From assembly GCA_016205965.1 (NCBI GenBank), contig JACQSM010000074.1:1-5192 (forward strand): a stretch of DNA of 5,192 nt, written 5' to 3'. The notes below the pieces were generated by a model. It was not told the DNA's origin. It worked only from the letters and a program-made list of their open reading frames with translations, and searched no databases. Origin of the DNA: Candidatus Uhrbacteria bacterium (GTDB lineage: Bacteria > Patescibacteriota > Patescibacteriia > SG8-24). The position numbers were made by a program, and so were the translations under genes. Position 1 is the stretch's first letter. The number at the start of each line of letters is the position of its first letter. Below, piece after piece: positions 1 through 5,192 of this stretch.

Positions 1-642
1 GCCGGCCTGTTCAAGAGCATCCCCGGGATCAAGCTGCCGCTGGTGACCGTTCTCCTGCTTAAGGTCGCGGATTTCGCCCAGAGGTATACCTTTTCCGCAT
101 TTTTCGTTTTCATCGGGTCGATCGCGTTTGTTTCATGGATTTTGAGCCGGCCGCTGTTGGCGCCGATAACGCACCGCGTGACCATCAGGCTGCCGATTTT
201 CGGCCGGATCGTCCGCGACGTCAACCTGGCGCGTTTTTCGCTGGTTCTCGGCACCATGCTCCGGAGCGGCATCCCGATCACCTCGGCCGTCGACATCACC
301 GCCCAGGTGCTCGGCAACGTCCATTACCGCCGGGAGCTCTACCGCGCCCGCGAAGAGATGCAGCGCGGCAATCCCTTGTCCGGAGCCTTGGCCGAGGCCC
401 CCAATCTCTATCCGGGGATCGTCTCGAAGATGATCAACGTCGGCGAGCGCACCGGCAATCTCGAAACCGTGCTCGGCTACCTGGCCGAATTTTATGAGCT
501 CGAGGTCGAAACGGCGACCAAGAACCTTTCGACCGCCTTGGAACCGCTGCTGCTGCTGTTCATCGGCGGCATCGCCCTGTCCATGGCCTACGCCATCCTG
601 ATCCCGATTTATAACTTCATCGGCGCCATCAGGCGGGTCTGA
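1..642 (+). CDS. pilC: Type IV pilus inner-membrane platform protein PilC/GspF family, C-terminal half (5' truncated by window edge)
   Basis: The frame is open from base 1, so the gene begins before the window; 213 residues are visible of a family usually near 400. PilC is the polytopic inner-membrane platform on which the PilB/PilT motor ATPases act during pilin assembly and retraction. The visible part holds a hydrophobic segment at about residues 31-48, the second T2SF domain at about 76-204, and a C-terminal hydrophobic segment at about 182-206. Family hallmarks are LARFSLVLGTMLRSGIPI, the GNVHYRREL helix, the MINVGERTGNLETVLGYLAEFYE block and the ALEPLLLL stretch before the last membrane helix. 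It ends in TGA, and 61 bases separate it from the pilM-like gene on the same strand. A GTG at base 43 could be read as a start but falls within a conserved PilC segment (KLPLVTVLLLKVADF), so it is internal. A GspF label from type II secretion is possible, but the PilM and pilin neighbours favour the pilus. The family call is secure; pilus versus secretion use is inferred from context. Confidence 0.93.
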   Translation, partial: AGLFKSIPGIKLPLVTVLLLKVADFAQRYTFSAFFVFIGSIAFVSWILSRPLLAPITHRVTIRLPIFGRIVRDVNLARFSLVLGTMLRSGIPITSAVDITAQVLGNVHYRRELYRAREEMQRGNPLSGALAEAPNLYPGIVSKMINVGERTGNLETVLGYLAEFYELEVETATKNLSTALEPLLLLFIGGIALSMAYAILIPIYNFIGAIRRV

Positions 643-646
643 CGCC

Positions 647-675
647 TTCGGGTGCGGTCCGCCTTATGGTATACT
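647..675 (+). promoter_or_regulatory. Putative promoter of the pilM-like gene (extended -10)
   Basis: TATACT at 670-675 is preceded by TG at 667-668, giving an extended -10 (TGgTATACT). A weak -35-like TTCGGG lies at 647-652 with a 17-base spacer. Standard geometry predicts transcription starting near base 682, a leader of about 22 bases before the ATG at 704. The element lies wholly in the gap after the upstream stop codon. This is a sequence-only call; the -35 is poor and the extended -10 carries most of the weight. Confidence 0.45.
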
Positions 676-676
676 G

Positions 677-703
677 CCTGTGGTTTGACGACCGCAGGTT
701 TTT
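677..703 (+). terminator. Hairpin plus T5 tract abutting the pilM-like start codon (terminator, attenuator or RBS-sequestering hairpin)
   Basis: Bases 677-684 (CCTGTGGT) pair with 691-698 (ACCGCAGG) in an 8-bp stem with one T-G wobble and a 6-base loop, TTGACG. Five Ts at 699-703 follow directly and the ATG begins at 704. This is the shape of a short intrinsic terminator for pilC transcripts. The 3' arm also contains the only ribosome-binding-like bases (AGG at 696-698). A transcript starting near 682 would lack most of the 5' arm, so only read-through RNA should form the full hairpin. The stem and tract are seen directly; the function is inferred. Confidence 0.42.
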
Positions 704-2815
704 ATGACTGTATACGGCCTCGATATTTCCGATCACTCGGCGGAAATGGTCTTGCTCCAGAAGCAGAGGGGCGCGGTCGTGCTTGATCGTTTCGGGAGCA
801 TCGAGCTGCCCCCCGGCGTCGTGACGAGGGGAAATATCGAGGATCAGCAAAAGTTGACCGAGGTGCTATCGGCGCTGTTCGATCGCGTCTGCGGACCGCG
901 CCGCGGCCGGATCCGCATCGGCTTCTGCCTGCCCGAAACGCTGGTGTTCTCGCACGTCTTCAGGCTCCAGGCGGCGCTGGAGCCGGCTTTGGCCGTCAAG
1001 GCCGCGGCGATGGAGGCTTTCGAGACGTTTCCGATTTCATTCGATCGGATCGGGGCCGATGCCTTGGCTTTGCCCGCCAGCGGCGAAACCACGCCGGTTC
1101 TCTATGCCGCCGCCGATCGCACGTTCATCGATGCCTATACCGCGACGCTGCGCGAGGCCGGCGCCGACCTGGCTTTTCTCGACGTCGAATCGCATGCCCT
1201 GGTCCGGGCTTTGGTTCCGGCCGACGAGAAACGGCCGGTCATGATCGCCGATATCGGCGCCAAGACGACCATAGTGACGGTGTCCGAAGGCGGCGTCGTC
1301 TGGCACTCGGCCAGCATCCCGCTCGGCGGCAACCATCTGACCGCGGCCATCGAGGTCAAGCTGAACGTGCCGTTCGAGAAGGCCGAGGCTCTCAAGCGGC
1401 GGGCCGGTTTCGATCCGAGTATAGACGAGGGCAGAGTTTTTTTCATTTTGCAGAGTCCGATGGCGGATCTTCTTCAGGAGATCCGCCGGACTTCGGCGCA
1501 TTTTCAGAAAGTTTCCGGACATCCGGCGGCCATGCTCTTGCTGGCCGGCGGAACCAGCCTGACGCCGAATATCGTCGAGTACCTGGCATCGAACCTTTCG
1601 GGCATCGAAGTGCGTCTCGGCCAGCCGCTTCGGAACATGGTGCTGGGCCCCGGCGTCAAGCCGGAAGACGCGGCCTCGGCCGGCATCTTTTTCGCCACGG
1701 CGATCGGCGTCGGTCTCCGGGCTCTCGGCGTTTCCCGGGGGCCGCAGCTCGATCTGCGCAAGACCGGCGACATCACGGCGCAAGCCGGAAAGAAAAGCTT
1801 TTTTTCGGCTGTCAAAGAGTATGCGATCAGCTTGCGCGATACGGCGAAGCGTCCGGCGCCGCCGCCGTCCCGGGGCGGCTCAAAAAAGAAGGTCGTGATC
1901 ATTGCCGGCATATTCGCTTTGTTGGCGCTCGGGCTGGTCGGCCGAATGCTCTGGTCGATTCAGCGGCAATTGAGCGGAGCGGCACCATCGTCGCAGTCGG
2001 CGACGGCGTCGCCGCCGGCAGGTCCCGCATCGGTGAGCGTCATGGTGAAGATCAGCGCCGATACCGTCTCGCCGCAGGATGCCGATACGCTGCCGAGCAG
2101 AACCGTCAACCTCCAGCTGACCGGTAGCGGCGCCGTCACGGCGACGGGAACGCGAGCCTCCGGCGCGGCCAAGGCTTCGGGCACGGTGATCATCGAAAAC
2201 GCGACCGCGCGATCATTTTCGTTCACGGCGACGACGCGGCTGCTGTCCAAAGAGGGCGTCTTATTCCGTCTCGACCAGGCGGCCGCGATTCCGGCCAACG
2301 GCAAGGTCAGCGCCGAAGCGACCGCCGATCAGCCCGGCGCGGCCGGCGACATCGGTCCGACGACCTTCATTCTTCCCGGGCTCTCGGCCGATCTGCAGAC
2401 CAAGATTACCGCCCGCAGCGAAGCGTCCATGTCCGGCGGCAGCGGCACGGTTGCGTTCGTGCAAGCCGAAGATATCGCCGAAGCCAAAGCGGCGCTGGTC
2501 GAGACGCTTCAGGCGCAGGCCCTGGCCGCTTTCAAGAAGGCACTCGGTCCGGAGGAGGTTTTCGTGCCGGAATTGATGCTTAGCGATGAAATTTCCTGGC
2601 ATGGACCGGCCGCGGAAACGGTCGGCAAGGAATTTGCAGCCGATCTGACGCTTCATTTTTCAGCCTTGATCGTGCCGGAAGGCGAGATTCTCAAGCGGCT
2701 CCAGGCGCAGATGCCCGCGCCGGGCACGCTCGGCCCCGTCAAATATACAGTCAGCGGCTTGGCGACCGGCGCTCGCCAGGCGTCGGTGCGGGCCGAAGCC
2801 GCGGTCGAGCCCTGA
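704..2815 (+). CDS. pilM: PilM-like actin-fold ATPase fused to a transmembrane helix and an extracytoplasmic baseplate-J-like beta domain
   Basis: The protein has 703 residues, about twice the usual PilM length of about 350. Residues 1-345 are PilM/FtsA-like: a phosphate-1 segment GLDISDHSAEMV (DIS where DIG is usual), FCLPETLVFSHVF, a phosphate-2 segment ADIGAKTTIVTV (182-193), SIPLGGNHLTAAI (204-216) and the adenosine-site AGGTSLTPNIVEYL (281-294). PilM forms a cytoplasmic ring that couples the motor and platform to PilN/PilO. A basic, proline-rich linker (about 355-395) ends in KKK before a membrane helix at about 396-417, so the remainder should be outside the membrane. A Ser/Ala/Pro linker follows, then a beta-rich domain (about 443-703) with ATTRLLSKEGVLFRL, AAIPANGKV, GDIGPTTFILPGL and SMSGGSGTV. 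This resembles modules annotated 'baseplate J/gp47-like' in CPR genomes. The next gene carries a paralogous copy. The ATG at 704 fits the PilM N-terminus (TVYGLDIS) and is the natural start, with only a weak AGG five bases upstream. The PilM call is firm; treating the C-terminal half as a PilN substitute is inference. A plain frame fusion by sequencing error is unlikely because the gene is one continuous frame through the linker. Confidence 0.88.
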   Translation: MTVYGLDISDHSAEMVLLQKQRGAVVLDRFGSIELPPGVVTRGNIEDQQKLTEVLSALFDRVCGPRRGRIRIGFCLPETLVFSHVFRLQAALEPALAVKAAAMEAFETFPISFDRIGADALALPASGETTPVLYAAADRTFIDAYTATLREAGADLAFLDVESHALVRALVPADEKRPVMIADIGAKTTIVTVSEGGVVWHSASIPLGGNHLTAAIEVKLNVPFEKAEALKRRAGFDPSIDEGRVFFILQSPMADLLQEIRRTSAHFQKVSGHPAAMLLLAGGTSLTPNIVEYLASNLSGIEVRLGQPLRNMVLGPGVKPEDAASAGIFFATAIGVGLRALGVSRGPQLDLRKTGDITAQAGKKSFFSAVKEYAISLRDTAKRPAPPPSRGGSKKKVVIIAGIFALLALGLVGRMLWSIQRQLSGAAPSSQSATASPPAGPASVSVMVKISADTVSPQDADTLPSRTVNLQLTGSGAVTATGTRASGAAKASGTVIIENATARSFSFTATTRLLSKEGVLFRLDQAAAIPANGKVSAEATADQPGAAGDIGPTTFILPGLSADLQTKITARSEASMSGGSGTVAFVQAEDIAEAKAALVETLQAQALAAFKKALGPEEVFVPELMLSDEISWHGPAAETVGKEFAADLTLHFSALIVPEGEILKRLQAQMPAPGTLGPVKYTVSGLATGARQASVRAEAAVEP
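2030..2812 (+). repeat. Paralogous extracytoplasmic beta module, copy 1 (C-terminal domain of the PilM fusion)
   Basis: Residues 443-703 of the PilM-like protein align along their length with residues 191-456 of the next protein. In the core (490-596 against 236-342) I count 66 identical residues of 107 with no gap. At DNA level the copies are offset by 1410 bases and share a perfect 20-base match (2291-2310 and 3701-3720). The two halves probably arose by duplication. Confidence 0.85.
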
Positions 2816-2823
2816 TTTCGGAT

Positions 2824-2852
2824 TTCCTCGGCCTCGACATTTGGAGTATACT
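2824..2852 (+). promoter_or_regulatory. Putative promoter of the second bitopic protein gene
   Basis: TATACT at 2847-2852, within the palindrome AGTATACT, lies in the 60-base gap and shares GTATACT with the promoter-like element before the pilM-like gene. A weak -35-like TTCCTC at 2824-2829 has a 17-base spacer. Transcription would begin near 2859, leaving about 17 bases before the ATG at 2876. There is no extended TGn. No convincing terminator precedes it, so read-through from the upstream gene is also possible. Confidence 0.4.
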
Positions 2853-2875
2853 TGTTCATAGAGAGAACCTTTGCC

Positions 2876-4246
2876 ATGGTTACACGCGCATCAAAACCTC
2901 GAAAGCGGCCGGCTGCGCCTAAAAAGGACGAGTCTATCCCGCAGGCGGCGCCAGAACAGTTTCCGCCGCCCATCCGGCTTTCGATCGAACCGCCTAGTCC
3001 GACGGTGGAAGCGCCGCCGCTGTCTTCGGTAAAGCCGGAAGCGGAATCGACCTCGGATTTCGGCGAAAGCATCGGCGAACTTTTGGGTCAGGCGCCATCG
3101 ACCGAAGTAGCCGGCCGCAAGTCGCCAAGCCAGCAAGACGATGCGGAGCCGGCCGGCGATGGCGAGCGCTTGCCCATCGAAAGGGCGCTGCGGTTGGCCA
3201 AGGGCGAGGAGATTGAAATGCAAGAGGAGGAGCCGGTCAGGAGTCTGACCACGCCGAAGCTGATGCTGGCCGGCCTGTTCGTGCTGGTGCTGGTTTTTTC
3301 GGCCGCGGCGGTCGCCGGCATCATCATGTTCGTTCGCAAGAACGGCGTCCCCGACGTCGCCGAATTGGCATCGAGGATTTCGCTTTTCCGGCAGCCCGAG
3401 CAGGTCGCTACTCCGTCGCCGGTCGTCGAGCCGCGGCAAACGGCGAATGTCGTCGTGGTGGTCAGCAAGGAAGCCGCCGCCGCCGGCGACATGCCGAACA
3501 TCATCAGTCGCGTGCTTGAGACGGACGTCAAGGGTTCGAAGAGTTTCGATGCCACCGGCACGGCTCCGGCCGCCTCGGCGAAATCGACCGGTACCATCGT
3601 TATCGTCAACGCCACCTCCAGGGCATATACCTTCGTGGCGACGACGCGTTTTATCTCGAAAGACGGCGTACTTTTCCGCCTGAAAACGGCGACGGCCATC
3701 CCGGCCAACGGCAAGGTCAGGGCGGCGGTGGCGGCCGACAAGCCCGGCTCGCAGGGCGACATCGGACCGAGCACGTTCATTATTCCAGGTTTGTCCGAGA
3801 ATCTTCGCGACGACATCTACGGCGAGTCGGACGCGGCCATGAGCGGCGGTTCGGGCACGGTCGCGGCGGTTTCGGCCGATGACTTGGCCAAAGCCAGAGC
3901 CGATATGGCTGCCGAGCTGGCGACCGAAGCCGGCAAAAATCTCGAAGCGATGCTGCTCGACGGCGAGAAGGTCGTCAAAGAGTTGGTGACGTCGGAAGAT
4001 CTGGCAGTGGCTGCGCCGGCCGAAGGCGCCAAGACCGCCGCCTTCACCTTGACGCTGTCAATGCGTTTCCGCGCCCTGGTTCTGCCCGAACCAGCCTTGC
4101 GCCGGGCTTTGGCGGAGAGGGCCAAGACCGCCGGCGGAGAAGCGGGCGCCGTGGAGTTCGGTCCTTTGCGTCTGAATGTCCAGGCTTATGACGTCGCCGG
4201 ACAGCGGGCCGAGGTTCGGGTCGAAGCCGACGTCATTGCAAAATAA
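2876..4246 (+). CDS. Bitopic membrane protein with disordered cytoplasmic tail and baseplate-J-like extracytoplasmic domain (PilN/PilO-position protein)
   Basis: The protein has 456 residues from the ATG at 2876, which is preceded by GAGAGA at 2861-2866. An in-frame TTG at 2852 would add eight residues but overlaps the putative -10 and lacks a ribosome binding site. Residues 1-25 are basic and Pro/Lys-rich (RASKPRKRPAAPKK). Residues 26-120 are Pro/Ser/Glu-rich and probably disordered, with possible short helices at GESIGELLG and PIERALRLAKGEEIEM and an acidic EEIEMQEEE stretch. A membrane helix covers about 128-153 (LMLAGLFVLVLVFSAAAVAGIIMF) in shortened form LMLAGLFVLVLVF plus AVAGIIMF, followed by RKN. 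A linker leads to a beta-rich domain (about 191-456) with ATTRFISKDGVLFRL, TAIPANGKV, GDIGPSTFIIPGL and AMSGGSGTV, paralogous to the end of the PilM fusion. I do not recognise a named gene. Topology and position between PilM and a pilin match PilN/PilO, but sequence similarity to those is not evident by eye. It may pair with the PilM fusion through the shared domain; this is inferred. 'Baseplate J' labels here reflect a shared fold pattern, not a phage baseplate. Confidence 0.87.
   Translation: MVTRASKPRKRPAAPKKDESIPQAAPEQFPPPIRLSIEPPSPTVEAPPLSSVKPEAESTSDFGESIGELLGQAPSTEVAGRKSPSQQDDAEPAGDGERLPIERALRLAKGEEIEMQEEEPVRSLTTPKLMLAGLFVLVLVFSAAAVAGIIMFVRKNGVPDVAELASRISLFRQPEQVATPSPVVEPRQTANVVVVVSKEAAAAGDMPNIISRVLETDVKGSKSFDATGTAPAASAKSTGTIVIVNATSRAYTFVATTRFISKDGVLFRLKTATAIPANGKVRAAVAADKPGSQGDIGPSTFIIPGLSENLRDDIYGESDAAMSGGSGTVAAVSADDLAKARADMAAELATEAGKNLEAMLLDGEKVVKELVTSEDLAVAAPAEGAKTAAFTLTLSMRFRALVLPEPALRRALAERAKTAGGEAGAVEFGPLRLNVQAYDVAGQRAEVRVEADVIAK
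3446..4243 (+). repeat. Paralogous extracytoplasmic beta module, copy 2
   Basis: Residues 191-456 of the bitopic protein match the C-terminal domain of the PilM fusion. The shared core blocks are ATTRxxSKxGVLFRL, AIPANGKV, GDIGPxTFIxPGLS and MSGGSGTVA. Similarity weakens in the Ala-rich helix that follows (about 343-385) and returns near the end (LTLSMRFRALVLPE against LTLHFSALIVPE, then a final strand rich in AxVRxEA). The pattern suggests one structural unit rather than a chance motif. Confidence 0.85.
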
Positions 4247-4257
4247 TGCACAGCCCA

Positions 4258-4287
4258 TTCTTGCCCACGGCCAGAATGTGTTATGCT
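4258..4287 (+). promoter_or_regulatory. Putative promoter of the prepilin gene (extended -10)
   Basis: TATGCT at 4282-4287 is preceded by TG at 4279-4280, an extended -10. TTCTTG at 4258-4263 is a possible -35 with an 18-base spacer. Transcription would start near 4294 and leave a leader of about 51 bases. Bases 4258-4276 can also fold as a short imperfect hairpin (four pairs, one mismatch, three pairs, a 3-base loop). There is no T-tract, so I do not call a terminator. Confidence 0.37.
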
Positions 4288-4344
4288 GTTAAATAGCTCG
4301 GCGAGGCCGCTTTCCATTCCTATCTATTTTGTCTAAAAAAACTT

Positions 4345-5192
4345 ATGCCAGGGTCCAGGAACAAGAGAGGATTCACGTTGATCGAACTCTTAATCGTCAT
4401 CGGCATCATCGGCTTTTTGGCCGCTGCTATTCTCGTGGCCGTCGACCCGGTGAAGCGCATCCAAGACGCGCGCGACGCCAGGCGGTTCGCCGAAGTCAAC
4501 GCCCTCCTGAACGCCATCCTCAACAAGCAGGTCGATGATCGGCAGATCTACTCCGGCCCGAGCGACGCCCCGATCATCACCAGCGCCGCCAATTCGCAGG
4601 TCATCGTGACCAGCACGTCCGGTATCGAGTGCGACCTCACGCTCACCGAGAATTTCCCCGGTTGCGGTCAGACCCTCGACACGACCACCCGTCCGGTGGC
4701 GGGCACCACCTCGAGCACGGGAACCGCAGTCACCGGCACGGGCTCGGACTACACCACATCGCTGCGGGTCGGCGACACGCTTACTGACGGCACCAATAGC
4801 TGCGTCGTCAGGTCCATCACTGATGCTACCAACCTCGTCTGCGTCGCCGCCGCCTCGCCAGGCGACTTTTCTGCGGCGACCGTCAGGGCCGCCTCGAAGG
4901 ACTGCGTCGTCAACCTCTCCGATACTTTTACCGGCGTGGGCACCGCGGCAGCCACGGCCAGCACCACCGTCACCGGTACGAACACGAATTTCACCGCGCA
5001 AGTAGTCGTCGGTGATACGCTTACCTCCTCCAACGGTAACACCTGTCTTGTTACGGCCGTAGCGGGCGCTACGTCCCTCACCTGTTCCACTGCGGTCACA
5101 TTCACCAGCACCTACACCATCACCAAGGCGAACTCGCTCATACCGACCTACTTGGCCGAGGCGCCGATCGACCCGCGCGGCAGCGGCTCGAC
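4345..5192 (+). CDS. Type IV prepilin / pilin-like protein with two inserted Cys-containing repeats (3' truncated by window edge)
   Basis: The frame is open from the ATG at 4345 to the window end (282 full codons, no stop), so the C-terminus is missing. The leader MPGSRNKRG is short and basic; prepilin peptidase would cut G9/F10. The mature protein starts FTLIELLIVIG with the conserved Glu at mature position 5 (E14), then a hydrophobic helix to about residue 33 and the amphipathic continuation DPVKRIQDARDARRFAEVNALLNAI. This helix both anchors the subunit in the membrane before assembly and packs the filament core. The head has C96 and C107, then repeats at about 120-182 and 200-261 built on VTGT-x(9)-VGDTLT and a C-x12-C pair (C153/C166, C234/C247). 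Between them lies KDCVVNLSD (C187), and after them LIPTYLAEAPIDPRG, which looks like ordinary pilin head sequence. No Shine-Dalgarno is seen; the ATG follows an A-rich run. The start is set by the leader peptide. Major pilin, minor pilin and adhesin roles cannot be separated from sequence alone. The prepilin call is firm. Confidence 0.93.
   Translation, partial: MPGSRNKRGFTLIELLIVIGIIGFLAAAILVAVDPVKRIQDARDARRFAEVNALLNAILNKQVDDRQIYSGPSDAPIITSAANSQVIVTSTSGIECDLTLTENFPGCGQTLDTTTRPVAGTTSSTGTAVTGTGSDYTTSLRVGDTLTDGTNSCVVRSITDATNLVCVAAASPGDFSAATVRAASKDCVVNLSDTFTGVGTAAATASTTVTGTNTNFTAQVVVGDTLTSSNGNTCLVTAVAGATSLTCSTAVTFTSTYTITKANSLIPTYLAEAPIDPRGSGS
4702..4890 (+). repeat. Pilin-head repeat 1
   Basis: This encodes residues 120-182: a Thr/Ser-rich start, TAVTGTGSDYTTSLRVGDTLT, then a strand pair bracketed by C153 and C166, in abbreviated form SCVVRSITDATNLVC. 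Over residues 127-147 it matches repeat 2 (207-227) at 12 of 21 positions, at a constant offset of 80 residues. Alternating hydrophobic residues and Gly-Asp turns suggest a small beta domain. Confidence 0.75.
4942..5127 (+). repeat. Pilin-head repeat 2
   Basis: This encodes residues 200-261, containing TTVTGTNTNFT, VGDTLT and TCLVTAVAGATSLTC with C234 and C247 at the same C-x12-C spacing as repeat 1. DNA identity with repeat 1 is only patchy (for example GTCGGYGAYACGCTTAC at 4768 and 5008). The duplication is therefore not recent, or has diverged under selection for protein structure. Confidence 0.75.

Noticed and set aside
82..91. Palindrome AGGTATACCT as a promoter or operator
   Set aside because: It is inside the conserved PilC coding region, with no gene starting downstream for about 600 bases.
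43..642. A GTG at base 43 as the start of a complete 199-residue protein
   Set aside because: The same frame is open back to base 1 and the residues before the GTG (GLFKSIPGIKLPL) fit the PilC family, so the gene is truncated by the window and the GTG is internal.
1037..1783. Long open frame on the minus strand inside the PilM-like gene
   Set aside because: It is rich in Arg, Gly, Asp and Ala with no recognisable motif and is fully antisense to a well-supported gene. It is an expected shadow of GC-rich codon use.
1437..1805. Two T7 runs (1437-1443 and 1799-1805) as frameshift or phase-variation sites
   Set aside because: Both encode Phe-containing segments in the intact frame. The PilM reading continues correctly on both sides and nothing suggests variable length.
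2852..2875. TTG start extending the second bitopic protein by eight residues
   Set aside because: It overlaps the putative -10 element and has no ribosome binding site, whereas the ATG at 2876 has GAGAGA nine bases upstream.
3088..3816. Long open frame on the minus strand inside the second bitopic protein gene
   Set aside because: It is Ser/Ala/Thr-rich low-complexity sequence antisense to a domain that is clearly conserved between two genes. Nothing supports it as a gene.
2030..4243. Prophage or contractile-injection baseplate genes
   Set aside because: The baseplate-J-like pattern occurs here behind single membrane helices and beside PilM, PilC and a pilin. No tail, sheath or other phage gene is present.
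4329..4538. Overlapping + strand frame starting just before the prepilin ATG
   Set aside because: It is out of phase with the unmistakable prepilin signal and gives an Arg/His-rich peptide with no motif.

Overview
The window is a stretch of a GC-rich (roughly 60 percent) bacterial genome carrying part of a type IV pilus (T4P) gene cluster. All four genes lie on the + strand with short gaps (61, 60 and 98 bases). The pilin N-terminus (a GFTLIELLIVIG-type prepilin signal followed by a DPVKRIQDARDARR helix) and the 'baseplate J-like' beta modules beside the pilus genes resemble Candidatus Patescibacteria (CPR). This taxonomic call is from memory of family patterns and is tentative. TGA ends two genes and is not read through, so the TGA-as-glycine code of some CPR lineages is not in use.

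Layout: 1-642 is the C-terminal half of a PilC/GspF inner-membrane platform protein, cut by the left edge. 704-2815 encodes a 703-residue protein with a complete PilM-like actin-fold ATPase domain, then a transmembrane helix and an extracytoplasmic beta-rich domain. 2876-4246 encodes a 456-residue protein with a long disordered cytoplasmic tail, one transmembrane helix and a paralogous copy of the same extracytoplasmic domain. 4345 to the right edge encodes a type IV prepilin whose head is interrupted by two copies of a Cys-containing repeat; it runs off the window.

Working together (inference): the order PilC - PilM - bitopic protein - bitopic protein - pilin matches the classical pilC/pilM-pilN-pilO logic. 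The paralogous membrane-anchored domains sit where PilN and PilO would be expected, the first fused to PilM. They may form a divergent alignment subcomplex joining the cytoplasmic PilM ring and PilC platform to the extracytoplasmic space, with the last gene supplying a pilin subunit.

Regulation visible in sequence: each of the three intergenic gaps has a -10-like TATACT or TATGCT element, so the genes may have their own promoters. The pilC/pilM gap also holds a hairpin plus T-tract that abuts the pilM start codon and covers its weak ribosome binding site. No RNA genes, CRISPR arrays, insertion sequences or attachment sites were seen, and no intergenic stretch exceeds 300 bases.
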